Source: Hydrogenophaga sp. (GTDB lineage Bacteria > Pseudomonadota > Gammaproteobacteria > Burkholderiales > Burkholderiaceae_C). From it: DNA of 64,000 bases. The stretch lies in assembly GCF_025699295.1 (NCBI RefSeq), contig NZ_JAILWB010000002.1, forward strand, positions 248,001 through 312,000, in the 5' to 3' direction. Below, piece by piece: positions 1 to 8,256 of this stretch. The position numbers were made by a program, and so were the translations under genes. Numbering within the stretch: the stretch's first letter is position 1; the number at the start of each line of letters is the position of its first letter. The notes beneath the pieces were generated by a model. The model did not search any database. It saw nothing but the letters and a program-made list of their open reading frames with translations, and was not told where the DNA came from.

Positions 1-306
1 CTGATCGCCATCAGCAACCAGCATCGCGGCAGCGGCGAAGACCGCGAGGAGCGTGCGGTGTCGATCCGCTGGACCCTCTGGGGCAAGCTGGCTGAACACG
101 CCGCCGAGTACCTGGGCAAGGGCTCGCACGTGAACGTGATCGGGCGCTTGCACAACACCCAGTACCAGGACGGCGAAGGCCGCGAGGTCCACGGCATGGA
201 GTTCACCGTCGAAGACATCGATTACCTCGACAGCAAGGCCGAGAGCGAAGCCCGCCGCAGCCGCCACACCAATGACTCCCAGGGCTGCCAGCCGGCCACC
301 GCCTGA
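1..306 (+). CDS. ssb: Single-stranded DNA-binding protein, 5' end outside window
   Basis: The frame is open from base 1 to a TGA at 304-306, so the N-terminus is cut by the window edge. The visible 101 residues contain the second half of an OB fold of the SSB family: the stretch around SIRWTLWGKLAEHAAEYLGKG, then a strand with GSHVNVIGRL, and a final strand with GMEFTVEDIDYL. The protein coats single-stranded DNA. The usual acidic DDDIPF-type tail is missing; it ends in a short polar tail, as some plasmid-borne SSBs do. It lies on the side of the predicted oriT that would enter a recipient first, a common place for plasmid ssb genes. Confidence 0.88.
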   Translation: MIAISNQHRGSGEDREERAVSIRWTLWGKLAEHAAEYLGKGSHVNVIGRLHNTQYQDGEGREVHGMEFTVEDIDYLDSKAESEARRSRHTNDSQGCQPATA

Positions 307-384
307 AGCCCCACACCGGGCGGTTCGGCCGCCCGGTCTCCCTCATCCCGTTTCTCCCCTATTCACTGATCCAGGAGCGTCACC

Positions 385-1245
385 ATGATCTCGTCCGCCC
401 ATTCCCCCCGTCTGGCTGCCCGCTTTGGCCAGAGCACCTTTGTCATCCGCAGCGAGACCCCACTGGCCGAAGACCAAATGCGCCGGGCCGCGCCGTCCAT
501 CTTTGCCGAAGGCAAACACGGCAGCCGTTCCGAGCGCTACACCTACATCCCCACCATCGACGTGCTGCGCGGCCTGCGCCACGAAGGCTTCGAACCCTTC
601 ATGGTGGCCCAGAGCAAAAGCCGCATCGAAGGCAAGACCGAATTCACCAAACACATGATCCGCATGCGCCACCTGGGTCAGGTCAACACCCGGCCCGAGG
701 CCAACGAGATCATCCTGATCAACAGCCACGACGGCGCCAGCAGTTATCAAATGCTTGCTGGTCAGTTCAGGTTCGTCTGTTGCAACGGTCTGGTGGTCGG
801 TGATGTGGCCAACGACATCCGCATCCCGCACAAGGGCAACATCCGCGACGAAGTGATCGAAGGCGCGTTCCGGGTGCTGGAGGACTTCGAGGTTGTGGAA
901 GCGTCCACAGACAGCATGAAGGCCCTGCCGCTGCAGCGTGAGGAGCAGCAGGCCTTTGCCACCGCCGCCCTTGCGCTGCGCTACGGTGAACGGGGGGAGG
1001 GCGAACCACCCGCACCGGTGACCGCCGAGCAATTGATTGAAGCCCGACGGCCCGAGGACTGCGGCAACAGCCTGTGGACCACGTTCCAGCGGGTGCAGGA
1101 GAACGCCTTGAAGGGTGGCCAGCCGGGCAGGGGCGCCAAGGGCCGGCGCCTGCACACCCGCCCGGTGGCCAGCATCGACCGCAGCGTGAGCCTGAACCGC
1201 GCGCTGTGGGTGCTGGCCGAAGAGATGCGCAAGCTCAAGGTTTGA
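385..1245 (+). CDS. DUF932 domain protein (plasmid/ICE accessory)
   Basis: This 286-residue protein matches my recollection of the DUF932 family found on plasmids, phages and integrative elements, often next to ssb. Characteristic stretches are the YIPTIDVLRGLRHEGFEP region near residues 52-70, the EIILINSHDGASSY segment near residue 115, and the FRFVCCNGLV segment near residue 130. No catalytic motif is recognised and the function of the family is not established. It follows ssb by about 80 bp on the same strand and precedes parA, so it belongs to the leading-region and maintenance block. The start ATG is the first in frame. Confidence 0.75.
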   Translation: MISSAHSPRLAARFGQSTFVIRSETPLAEDQMRRAAPSIFAEGKHGSRSERYTYIPTIDVLRGLRHEGFEPFMVAQSKSRIEGKTEFTKHMIRMRHLGQVNTRPEANEIILINSHDGASSYQMLAGQFRFVCCNGLVVGDVANDIRIPHKGNIRDEVIEGAFRVLEDFEVVEASTDSMKALPLQREEQQAFATAALALRYGERGEGEPPAPVTAEQLIEARRPEDCGNSLWTTFQRVQENALKGGQPGRGAKGRRLHTRPVASIDRSVSLNRALWVLAEEMRKLKV

Positions 1246-1456
1246 TGAGGTCCGGCGCTGGATTCAACCCCGAATCCAGCGCTGGCCATGCGGTGCTCCG
1301 CGCCCATCATCGGGCAGTGCGTGCGCGTGAAATTCCAGAACGCGCTCGCCGGCCGGCGCCGGCTCGCGCGATCCCGGCCGCTGGCGCATCGAGCGCGGCG
1401 CCCGGGAAACGTCCTCCGCCTCGACCTCCCTTGTCGGTCGCGCTGGAGGAAACCCC

Positions 1457-2314
1457 ATGAAGACCCTTGTGCTCGCCAACCAGAAGGGTGGCGTCGGCAA
1501 ATCCGCCGTCGCCACCTTGCTGGCCTACTACTTCCGCAAACTCGGCTGCCGCGTGCTGGCCATCGACCTGGACCACCAGGGCAACTTCTCCGACCCGCTG
1601 CGCAAGTCCCAGCGCGCGGTCGTGGCCGAAGTCCCGGCCAGCGCCTTGCTCACGCAGACGAGCCCGGTCATCCCGCCCGCGGACTTCGTCCTCGTCGCCG
1701 CCGACCAAGGTCTCTCCGGGCTGGAGCGCCAGCCCAGCCTGCACAACGACTTCGCGAACAATCTGAGGGCGTTCCTGAAGTCGATGGATGACCGGTTCGA
1801 TGTCTGCCTCATCGACACCAACCCCAACCCGGACATCCGCATGATCGCGGGGCTGGTCTCGGCCGACTGCGTGCTCTCCCCGATCCAGCTCAACCAGGAA
1901 GCCCTGGACGGCGTGCACGCCCTGCTCAACCACCCTCGGGTGGGGGTGCGCAAGATCAAGACCATGCTCAACCCGAAGCTGCACCTGATCGGTTTGTTGC
2001 CGGTCATGGTGGAGGCTAACCCCTTCCAGCGGGAGAACTTCCTGCAGCTGGTGCAGAAGTTCCACCCCATCCTAATTCCCTACGGCACCAAGCCAGGGCA
2101 GTACGCCTCCATGCCGCGCCGCTCGGCCGTGGCCGAAGCGCAGGCCGAAGGGCTGGTGCTGTGGGAGATGAAGAAGACCGCCGCGCGAGACGCCTGGCGC
2201 GAGATCGAAGTGGCCATGGTCGTGGTCGCCAAAGCCGTGCTGGATGGAGCGCCGACACAGACATCCCCCATCACCCCCATCAACGGAGCGGACCATGGCC
2301 CTGTCGCTGGATAG
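1457..2314 (+). CDS. parA: ParA-family partition ATPase
   Basis: The 285-residue protein begins with the deviant Walker A motif KGGVGKS at residues 10-16, the hallmark of ParA/MinD ATPases, followed by a Walker A' region with AIDLDHQGN and a switch region with LIDTNPNPD. ParA ATPases bind DNA non-specifically when ATP-bound and move ParB-bound plasmid copies apart. There is no N-terminal helix-turn-helix, so this is the short (type Ib-like) form. The stop overlaps the parB start by 20 bp, which indicates translational coupling. A GGAGG-like ribosome site sits just before the ATG. Confidence 0.9.
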   Translation: MKTLVLANQKGGVGKSAVATLLAYYFRKLGCRVLAIDLDHQGNFSDPLRKSQRAVVAEVPASALLTQTSPVIPPADFVLVAADQGLSGLERQPSLHNDFANNLRAFLKSMDDRFDVCLIDTNPNPDIRMIAGLVSADCVLSPIQLNQEALDGVHALLNHPRVGVRKIKTMLNPKLHLIGLLPVMVEANPFQRENFLQLVQKFHPILIPYGTKPGQYASMPRRSAVAEAQAEGLVLWEMKKTAARDAWREIEVAMVVVAKAVLDGAPTQTSPITPINGADHGPVAG

Positions 2315-3251
2315 TCTGGACCTGCTGCCGCCGACCGGGGGCGAGAGCGGTACCCCTTTGCAGATTCCGGTGGACACCATCGACGAAGACCCGGACCAGC
2401 CCCGGCAGGAGTTCGACGAGCAGAGCCTGGACGAGTTGGCTGAGACCATTCGCGAGCGAGGTGTGCGCCAGCCGGTCTCGGTCCGCACGCATCCCACCAT
2501 GCCGGGCCGCTGGATGCTCAACTTCGGCGCCCGGCGCCTGCGGGCCTGCCAGCGGGTCGGGCTGTCCGAGATCCCCGCCTTCGTGGACCAGACCGCCAGC
2601 AGCGTGGACCAGTTCATCGAAAACGAACAGCGCAAGGGACTGACACCGCTGGAGATCGCGCTGTTCGTGCAACGGGCGCTGAACCAGGGGCAGACGCAGG
2701 CCGACATCGCGCGCGCCATCGGCAAGAGCCGGCAGTACGTGACGCTGGCGACGGCGTTGATCGATCCGCCGGACTGGTTGATGGCCGCGTACCGGGAGGG
2801 GCGTTGTCGAGGGCTGACCGAGCTGCATGAACTGCGCAAGCTGGCCGGGGAACATCCGCAGTACGTCGAGGCCTGGGTATCGGATCGCCAGGCCATCACG
2901 CGCGACATGGTCCTGTCACTTCGGTCCGACCTGGCAGAGGGTTCGGGCAGTGTGAGGCGCGGCACTTCGGCATTGATCGAGTCCGTGGAGGCCAGCCTGG
3001 TGAAGGGCGCCGATCAAGGCGTTCTTGTGAAGATCCGTCCAACAACAGGCGCCAGCGCCGAGACCAGGCCTCGTGTGCCCCTGCAAGCCTCATTGCGATT
3101 GCTGGCGAGCTTGGATGGTGTCGAGGTGGTGCTCAACGCCCTGCAGGCCCCAGCGCAGGCAGGGCAGGTCTATGTGGTGCCTGTGAAGGGTGGCCAGCTG
3201 CAAGCGGTGCAAGCCAGCCGCCTGACCTTGATTGGTTGGTCCGGGTTGTGA
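2295..3251 (+). CDS. parB: ParB/KorB-family partition DNA-binding protein
   Basis: The 318-residue protein has an N-terminal ParB/Srx fold (residues about 20-110, including PRQEFDEQSLDELA and a GARRLRACQRVG box) and a central helix-turn-helix (QTQADIARAIGKSRQYV, about residues 133-150). The C-terminal 70 residues form a small beta-rich domain like that of KorB. The ATG at 2295 was chosen because it gives the usual N-terminus and overlaps the parA end; longer in-frame extensions lack homologous character. Two large palindromes begin immediately after its stop codon and are the obvious candidates for its binding sites. Confidence 0.88.
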   Translation: MALSLDSLDLLPPTGGESGTPLQIPVDTIDEDPDQPRQEFDEQSLDELAETIRERGVRQPVSVRTHPTMPGRWMLNFGARRLRACQRVGLSEIPAFVDQTASSVDQFIENEQRKGLTPLEIALFVQRALNQGQTQADIARAIGKSRQYVTLATALIDPPDWLMAAYREGRCRGLTELHELRKLAGEHPQYVEAWVSDRQAITRDMVLSLRSDLAEGSGSVRRGTSALIESVEASLVKGADQGVLVKIRPTTGASAETRPRVPLQASLRLLASLDGVEVVLNALQAPAQAGQVYVVPVKGGQLQAVQASRLTLIGWSGL

Positions 3252-3272
3252 GTTGTCAAGCAGCTTGACAAC
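3252..3272. repeat. 21-bp palindrome after parB, copy 1 (candidate ParB site)
   Basis: Arms GTTGTCAAGC and GCTTGACAAC form a perfect inverted repeat around a single central A. It starts one base after the parB stop codon. The same 21 bp recur at 3383-3403. Position and symmetry suggest a parS/operator site for the KorB-like ParB, although a transcription terminator is possible; no T-tract follows. Confidence 0.6.
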
Positions 3273-3376
3273 TCATCGGGCGAAGCAGCCTCGAACTATT
3301 CATCTGAATGCAGTGGCGCCCCGGCTTTGACGCCGTCGGCTTGCTGCAAATCTCCTGCTGATCGCTTTCCCTGCCT

Positions 3377-3409
3377 CACCGGGTTGTCAAGCAGCTTGAC
3401 AACCCGGTG
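3377..3409. repeat. 33-bp palindrome, copy 2 of the candidate ParB site
   Basis: The same 21-bp core as at 3252-3272 is extended here to 16-bp perfect arms (CACCGGGTTGTCAAGC and GCTTGACAACCCGGTG) around one central A. The two cores are 131 bp apart. Repetition of the exact core outside any gene argues for protein binding rather than only RNA structure. Confidence 0.62.
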
Positions 3410-3500
3410 GGCGTCCGCTTGCCTGTGTCTTCTGGATTTCAGGGTGAATCCAGCGCCTCGGCTCTGTCGATCCTCGGTGAACATCAGTGCATGGGTGATT

Positions 3501-3522
3501 GCAGGATAGGCGCCGCGGCGCC
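3501..3522 (-). other. oriT: Predicted oriT: nic core TATCCTG^C next to a palindrome
   Basis: On the minus strand the sequence CCTATCCTGC (3510-3501) carries the TATCCTG|C core known from IncP-type (MOBP) nick regions. Directly 5' of it on that strand lies the perfect 14-bp palindrome GGCGCCGCGGCGCC (3509-3522). The relaxosome genes start 50 bp away. If the nick falls between 3502 and 3501, the parB-parA-DUF932-ssb side enters the recipient first and the relaxase side last. The nick site is inferred from motif similarity only. Confidence 0.62.
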
Positions 3523-3530
3523 GGTTGTCC

Positions 3531-3558
3531 GACACGTCACCCCGGGTGATCACGTGTC
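3531..3558. promoter_or_regulatory. Nested inverted repeat just upstream of mobC (operator or oriT arm)
   Basis: The outer arms GACACG and CGTGTC enclose inner arms TCACCC and GGGTGA around a central C. The element ends two bases before the GGAGG ribosome site of the downstream gene. It could be an operator through which the MobC-like protein represses its own operon, or part of the relaxosome binding region of oriT. Confidence 0.45.
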
Positions 3559-3569
3559 TGGAGGCGATC

Positions 3570-4142
3570 ATGGAGTCCCATTCTCGCGAGCGCATCAGCA
3601 TCGACCTGCAAGGCCTGAAGGGCCTGCTGCTGGACCGGTCTCAGGCCTTGGGCATGTCGCCCTCGACCCTGGTCAGAACGGCCCTGGTTCAAGCACTGGG
3701 GGTAGCTGCAGAACCCGAGCCGGTGGGACTCGGGCACTCGCAGCACAAACGGTTGTCGGGCAATCCGCGCTTGTGCCTGCGCATGCCCCGCGAAAACATT
3801 CAGACCATCCTGGCTGCTGCGAATCAGGCGGGCCTGAGCCCTGGTAGCTACGTGGCGGAACTGGTGGCGGGAGCACCCTGGCTCGTGAGCGGCGCCAGCA
3901 AGGCGGAGCAACTGGCCGCACTCACAGGCTCCAACGCCCATCTCGCCGACCTCAGCCGCAACATCCACGCCCTCACACGCCTGCTGACCCAGAGCAACGT
4001 GCCCAAGGCATTGGTTTATCGGGACATGCTCGACACGCTGGATGGCGACGTTCGGCGACACCTCTCCCAGGCAGCGGCCCTGCTGGCCGATCTGCGGCCG
4101 CGTGGGACACCCTCACAGACTTCTCGGCACCTGAGCCGATGA
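3570..4142 (+). CDS. mobC: MobC-like relaxosome accessory protein
   Basis: The 190-residue protein has a short N-terminal segment (RISIDLQGLKGLLLDRSQALGMSPSTLVRTALVQALG) that looks like a ribbon-helix-helix DNA-binding module. The C-terminal half resembles MobC/TraJ-type mobilisation proteins (NAHLADLSRNIHALTRLL). Such proteins bind oriT and help the relaxase nick. The ATG at 3570 was chosen over an upstream in-frame start at 3525 because GGAGG precedes it at proper spacing. The relaxase gene follows after 16 bp, so both are co-transcribed. Confidence 0.7.
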   Translation: MESHSRERISIDLQGLKGLLLDRSQALGMSPSTLVRTALVQALGVAAEPEPVGLGHSQHKRLSGNPRLCLRMPRENIQTILAAANQAGLSPGSYVAELVAGAPWLVSGASKAEQLAALTGSNAHLADLSRNIHALTRLLTQSNVPKALVYRDMLDTLDGDVRRHLSQAAALLADLRPRGTPSQTSRHLSR

Positions 4143-4158
4143 CCAACAGGAGGACACC

Positions 4159-5130
4159 ATGACCCAGACGCCCAACATCGACGGGGTGCTCATCCAGTGG
4201 GGTGATCGCCTGTTCTACTCGGGCAACCGGGTGGTCAAGGTCAAGCCACAGCCAAAGCTGGGCGATGGAGGCATGCGCCAGCGCGCAGACGCCATCCGCA
4301 AGCGCATTGAAGCCACCGTGGTGAAGAGAGCGCCCCAAGTCATGGTCAAGGTCACCGGGGGAGGGCGGGGCATGCTGGCCATTGCTGCCCACTTCCGCTA
4401 CATCAGCAAAAACGGCCGACTCGACATCGAAACCGAACAAGGCGAAACGGTGCGCGGCAAATCCGCTGTGCACGAGCTGGGCGAAGACTGGCGCTACGGC
4501 GGTAGCCTGATTGGTGATGAAGGCTTCCGTCGCGAGGCCTTCAACATCATGCTGTCCATGCCCCGGGGCACCGACCCGCTGATCGTGCAGAAAGCTGCGC
4601 GCGAGTTCGCGCAGACCGAGCTGGCGGCCCATAAGTACGTGATGGTGCTGCACGACCACCAGGCCAACCCACATGTACACATCAGCGTACGGGCAGAGTC
4701 GATGAGCGGCAGGCGCCTCAACCCGCGCAAGGCCGACCTGCAGCGATGGCGCGAGACCTTTGCCGAGAAGCTGCGCGGCTATGGGGTCGAGGCCGAAGCC
4801 ACCCGACAAGCCACGCGAGGACGAAACACCAGCTATCCGGACCTCTGGCGGCTGAAGGCCAATGAGGGCGGTCGGTTGAGAAAGGTCCGACCAGTGAATA
4901 ACTCAGGAGCCAAGGCGCGAACCAGCCGGGAAGCGGCCATACAGGGCTGGCTACACATCGGGCAGGCCTTGGCGGCGTCACCTGATGCACAGGATGTCAA
5001 GCTGGCCGCTTCGATCGCGAGATTTGTGCATGAGGCGACTGCGACGTGGAATCAGTCGAAAGCCTCGCAAGATGCTGGAAAGGTACTGCAGCGGCCGTTG
5101 CCAACCATTGGGCCAGAGACTCGACGTTGA
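4159..5130 (+). CDS. Relaxase/mobilisation nuclease (VirD2/MOBP-like)
   Basis: The 323-residue protein has the relaxase three-histidine motif HDHQANPHVHISV (about residues 164-176) and the preceding helix typical of relaxase/VirD2-like nucleases. The catalytic tyrosine is expected in the N-terminal third; Tyr19 and Tyr76 are candidates. It would nick the predicted oriT, stay attached to the 5' end, and pilot the strand through the VirB/VirD4 channel. It is short compared with relaxases carrying helicase or primase domains, so it is a nuclease-only relaxase. AGGAGG lies just before the ATG. Confidence 0.85.
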   Translation: MTQTPNIDGVLIQWGDRLFYSGNRVVKVKPQPKLGDGGMRQRADAIRKRIEATVVKRAPQVMVKVTGGGRGMLAIAAHFRYISKNGRLDIETEQGETVRGKSAVHELGEDWRYGGSLIGDEGFRREAFNIMLSMPRGTDPLIVQKAAREFAQTELAAHKYVMVLHDHQANPHVHISVRAESMSGRRLNPRKADLQRWRETFAEKLRGYGVEAEATRQATRGRNTSYPDLWRLKANEGGRLRKVRPVNNSGAKARTSREAAIQGWLHIGQALAASPDAQDVKLAASIARFVHEATATWNQSKASQDAGKVLQRPLPTIGPETRR

Positions 5131-5356
5131 TGACTGCTGCCAACACGGTGCGGTCTGGATGGCCGGTCGAGGCTGGGCCCTGACTTTCGCCCTCATCGCG
5201 TGGCAGGCTGCTTCCGACCCATAAGGGTCATCGCCAAGTCAAGCGCAGAACAGACCTCAACGTAGCCTCTGCAACAGGCGGGCTTCCTAAATTCACCGTG
5301 GGTGCGGCACTACTGGGTTTGCATAGGGCTTGTTGCCTATACCGCCCGGCTTACGA

Positions 5357-6769
5357 CTACTTCTTCTGAGGCGCTGATGCTGCAGATGAAGCTGGCGTCG
5401 TGTGCACAGCTTTCATGTCCTGCTTTGCCAATTCGACAATGGGTTTCGGTGGCTCGGATGCCGATGCCGATGCCGATGCTGGTGCTGGTGCTGGTGCTGG
5501 TGCTGGTGCTGGTGCTGGTGCTGGTGCTGCGCCTATTCCACTAGTCGTTCCTGATGGCTGCTGGACTGTTCCAGCAGCTCCCGCATTAGGTTTGCCTAGG
5601 CTCTCTGCGACAGGCACTTTGTGAAGATCCGGATTTGAGTACCAAACAAGGAGCCCAGTCGCCAGAACCACGGAGAGAAAGACAAAGCTGCGAAGAATGC
5701 TTAGAGTTTTAGTTTGCGATAGAGCCCTTCTTTGCAAAGCTTCGAATCCGGATTTGAATTTTCCTGCCATGCCATCGGGTTGAGCATCTACCTTAATTTT
5801 TCGGAGCCGTATTTCCTCATTGATCGCATCAACAGCATGGTGCTGATTTCTAATTAACAAAATCATCAGACCGGAAAAAACGCATGCACCAAGCCAGACT
5901 ACGACGTTTTTGATGCTAAGCCCAGTGTCTGGCGTCATCTGACCACCCACCAATACTAGAGCAACAGGCATTGCTAGAAGTTGGTTTTGAATTTCTGAGA
6001 GAGTCTTATTCAACTTCAAAGTCGAGTCCAGATTGTCTTTCTCAACTTCGGCCTTAATTTTTTCGAAAGAGAACTCGGCCGCATACATCGAATAGTTGCT
6101 TCGGGCGTTTTCGACAAGCGACTCGAATTGTGGAAGGATTTCACCAATCGTGATTGATTTCTTGCCCTTAAAGGCGTCGAGCAAGACCGAACGCAAGATG
6201 CTGTATTTTTGATCTCTATGGCTATCTGTTACAACAAATACCGTCTCGAAGTACGACAGTGAGGGCAATGGCGTTAAGTCCTCAGCCTGATAGGAAAGCT
6301 TGACTTCGATACGTGATTCGGGACTCTTGATGAAATGCAGCAGAGCGCCGTTGTTCGCAGTCATGTCTGCCATCAATGGCAAAAGGCCACAAAGCTTTAC
6401 TGCGGAAAAATAGTTCGCCACCTGCGGCGGTATCGCCCCCTGATGCACTGCGTGTGCGTCATAGGTGAAGTAGATGTCCCTCACGGCGAATCGTGGCGGA
6501 ACACTTTTCAGATTGTTAGGGTAAGCAAACATCTCGTTAAGAGATCCGTATACCCCAGCCCGCTGCGGATAGAACTCAATTGTTCTTGCGACCTCGTCGG
6601 TCATGCCAATGAGCTGGCCGCCGTCGCCGATCGCAGCAATAATCTGACTGAAGTCCCAAGCCACAGGAAGCTTGCCTTCAATGTGTCCAAGAGCAAGCAC
6701 CTGCTGGGCTTCTAGATTTTCTAGGAGCCAGACCGCCCAATCATGAGAGTTATCAATCTGCGGCGCCAT
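5357..6769 (-). CDS. Membrane protein of unknown function with Ala-Pro tail
   Basis: The family is not recognised. The 470-residue protein has a soluble N-terminal domain of about 260 residues, hydrophobic segments near residues 263-275, 288-306 and 358-378, a charged loop, and a C-terminal low-complexity tail of alternating Ala-Pro then Ser-Ala (about 414-438). The tail is encoded by hexamer repeats. Its start overlaps the end of the NdpA-like gene by 17 bp, so the two are translationally coupled. The DNA is clearly more AT-rich than the flanking conjugation genes, a sign of separate acquisition. A function in element defence or DNA tethering at the membrane is possible but unproven. Confidence 0.7.
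   Translation of the reverse strand: MAPQIDNSHDWAVWLLENLEAQQVLALGHIEGKLPVAWDFSQIIAAIGDGGQLIGMTDEVARTIEFYPQRAGVYGSLNEMFAYPNNLKSVPPRFAVRDIYFTYDAHAVHQGAIPPQVANYFSAVKLCGLLPLMADMTANNGALLHFIKSPESRIEVKLSYQAEDLTPLPSLSYFETVFVVTDSHRDQKYSILRSVLLDAFKGKKSITIGEILPQFESLVENARSNYSMYAAEFSFEKIKAEVEKDNLDSTLKLNKTLSEIQNQLLAMPVALVLVGGQMTPDTGLSIKNVVVWLGACVFSGLMILLIRNQHHAVDAINEEIRLRKIKVDAQPDGMAGKFKSGFEALQRRALSQTKTLSILRSFVFLSVVLATGLLVWYSNPDLHKVPVAESLGKPNAGAAGTVQQPSGTTSGIGAAPAPAPAPAPAPAPAPASASASASEPPKPIVELAKQDMKAVHTTPASSAASAPQKK
5457..5528. repeat. Hexamer tandem repeat inside the membrane protein gene
   Basis: Four GATGCC/GATGCT units (5457-5480) are followed by eight perfect GGTGCT units (5481-5528). On the minus strand they encode the Ser-Ala and Ala-Pro dipeptide runs of the C-terminal tail. 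Copy-number slippage would change tail length in two-residue steps without shifting the frame. Confidence 0.9.
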
Positions 6770-7826
6770 TTTCCAAAATCGATTGTTTGAGCGCCTCAGG
6801 AGGATTGTTCAGGATAATCGCGTTCCGATCAGCGTCAAAGCTAACTCGGTGTGTCTGAATGTCCTCTACGTCGAAAGCGACGGAAATCGTCTGTCCAATC
6901 TTCCCTGTGATCCGGTAGAGCCGGCGGTAAGTAGGCTTATGGGGCTGGAAAGTGTGATCGATGTGAAAGTCAGCCGCTTGGGGAGACTGTAAAAACTGGA
7001 TGAATTCCTCCGGCCCCTCAGGCCGAATCGCTGCAGCTGCGGTAGCTATCACGAGTTGTACAGGGTTTTGCTGCATGCATTCGCTCAGTCTCTTGCGCAT
7101 TTGCATACGCTCTTCAGCCTTCTGCTCCATGCTCAAATCTACCCTGGATGCAACAAATGCTTCAGCCGCTTTAATCAACTGCTCAGTGTGGTGTTTTGAA
7201 TCGGTGAATGTCACGCAGGCCAATGCCTTGCGGAAATACTCGGTGATGTCACCTTGCTTTGCCTTGCCCTTGACGAAGGTGAGGTAGGGCTGAGTGTTGT
7301 TAGCCAGACGAGTAAGGTTGACGCGTGCAGCTTCGTGCAAAAGCTTGAGATCAATATTCAATGTTGGCTGCAAGCTCAAAGTTGCTTCATCGATTCCCGC
7401 GCCCGCCTTCAATTTCAACATTGCAATAAGCAAAAATTCAACGTTATCTTGCTCATAGCGGAGAAAAAGCGCATATCCACCGTTGGCGAATATTGCATCC
7501 TTCATCGCCTCTTTTATCAGGGTGAGCGCCGATACTGTAAATACTTGAAAATCCGTTTCGCCGTCAACATAGCTGGCAAGCGTCACCGGAAAGGCGTGAA
7601 TAAGAGGATCTTGTCCGAGGGTGCCGTTACTATTGACGGAAGTTGCGTACAGGCCAAGCAATTCTCTGCAAAGCTCTTGAAGAACTTCATCGATTGGAAG
7701 AGGCTCTGGCCGCACTTGCTCAGTAACACTGCCCTCACCGACAGTTTGTGCAGCTTTGATGAGTTGGTGGATTGTTGCTTCCCGAATAATCACTTCTTGC
7801 CGTCCCTTAAATATTGTTGTCGCCAT
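6753..7826 (-). CDS. NdpA/YejK-like nucleoid-associated protein
   Basis: The 357-residue protein has the size and pattern of the 37-kDa nucleoid-associated protein (NdpA/YejK) family: an N-terminal region with VIIREATIHQLIKAA, a central alpha-beta domain with QDNVEFLLIAMLKLKAGAGID and IDLKLLHEAARVNLTRL, and an FVKGKAKQGDITEYFRKAL segment. YejK-type proteins bind DNA on the nucleoid. Here it is the first gene of a two-gene minus-strand cassette with the membrane protein. Codon use is AT-richer than that of neighbours. Family assignment is from pattern memory, so the molecular role is not firm. Confidence 0.68.
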   Translation of the reverse strand: MATTIFKGRQEVIIREATIHQLIKAAQTVGEGSVTEQVRPEPLPIDEVLQELCRELLGLYATSVNSNGTLGQDPLIHAFPVTLASYVDGETDFQVFTVSALTLIKEAMKDAIFANGGYALFLRYEQDNVEFLLIAMLKLKAGAGIDEATLSLQPTLNIDLKLLHEAARVNLTRLANNTQPYLTFVKGKAKQGDITEYFRKALACVTFTDSKHHTEQLIKAAEAFVASRVDLSMEQKAEERMQMRKRLSECMQQNPVQLVIATAAAAIRPEGPEEFIQFLQSPQAADFHIDHTFQPHKPTYRRLYRITGKIGQTISVAFDVEDIQTHRVSFDADRNAIILNNPPEALKQSILENGAAD

Positions 7827-8256
7827 GGTTCAACCAAAGGTCTCTTTGGCAGTCAGGGTCACTGTAACAAACGGCGACTTTCAGGTGACTGACGTAAACC
7901 CGGGCGAGGCCATCTTCATCGAGGAATTAATCTGTTATTTTATACAGTATTTGTATGAGTCTCTGTTAGGCCATCTTAAGCTTCGAGGATCACTCTTCTT
8001 CCTCATAATTTTTCGCGTCGTCAAGAGTTCCGTTGAGCAGCACTTCATCGGAACCGTGAAGTTCACATCCACTCAGAAGATTGAGTTCATTTAGGCGCGC
8101 CTAGTAAGCGCAGGAGCCACTAACAGGATGGTGCGTCCTAGACTGGGCTCAAGTACTTCCAGCTCTTCGAAGTGCTTCGCCTAAGGTCTGCTCTTGGCCG
8201 ACAGCAGTCAGCGGAGTGCCCTGAGCAGATGTCCGAGCCCGCTGCAGTCCTGTCCT
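7827..8256. other. Intergenic region upstream of the NdpA-like gene
   Basis: These 430 bp hold no gene I can support. They should contain the promoter of the NdpA-like/membrane protein pair, which reads away to the left. A 12-bp palindrome TAGGCGCGCCTA lies near 8092-8104. A plus-strand open frame (7756-8094) crosses the region but is antisense to the NdpA gene start and has no family signal. Confidence 0.5.

Noticed and set aside
3327-3509. Small plus-strand frame between parB and mobC
   Set aside because: It crosses the repeated palindrome and the predicted oriT and shows no coding character.
7756-8094. 112-residue plus-strand open frame before the Fic gene
   Set aside because: Its first part is antisense to the NdpA-like gene, it has no ribosome site and no recognised motif.
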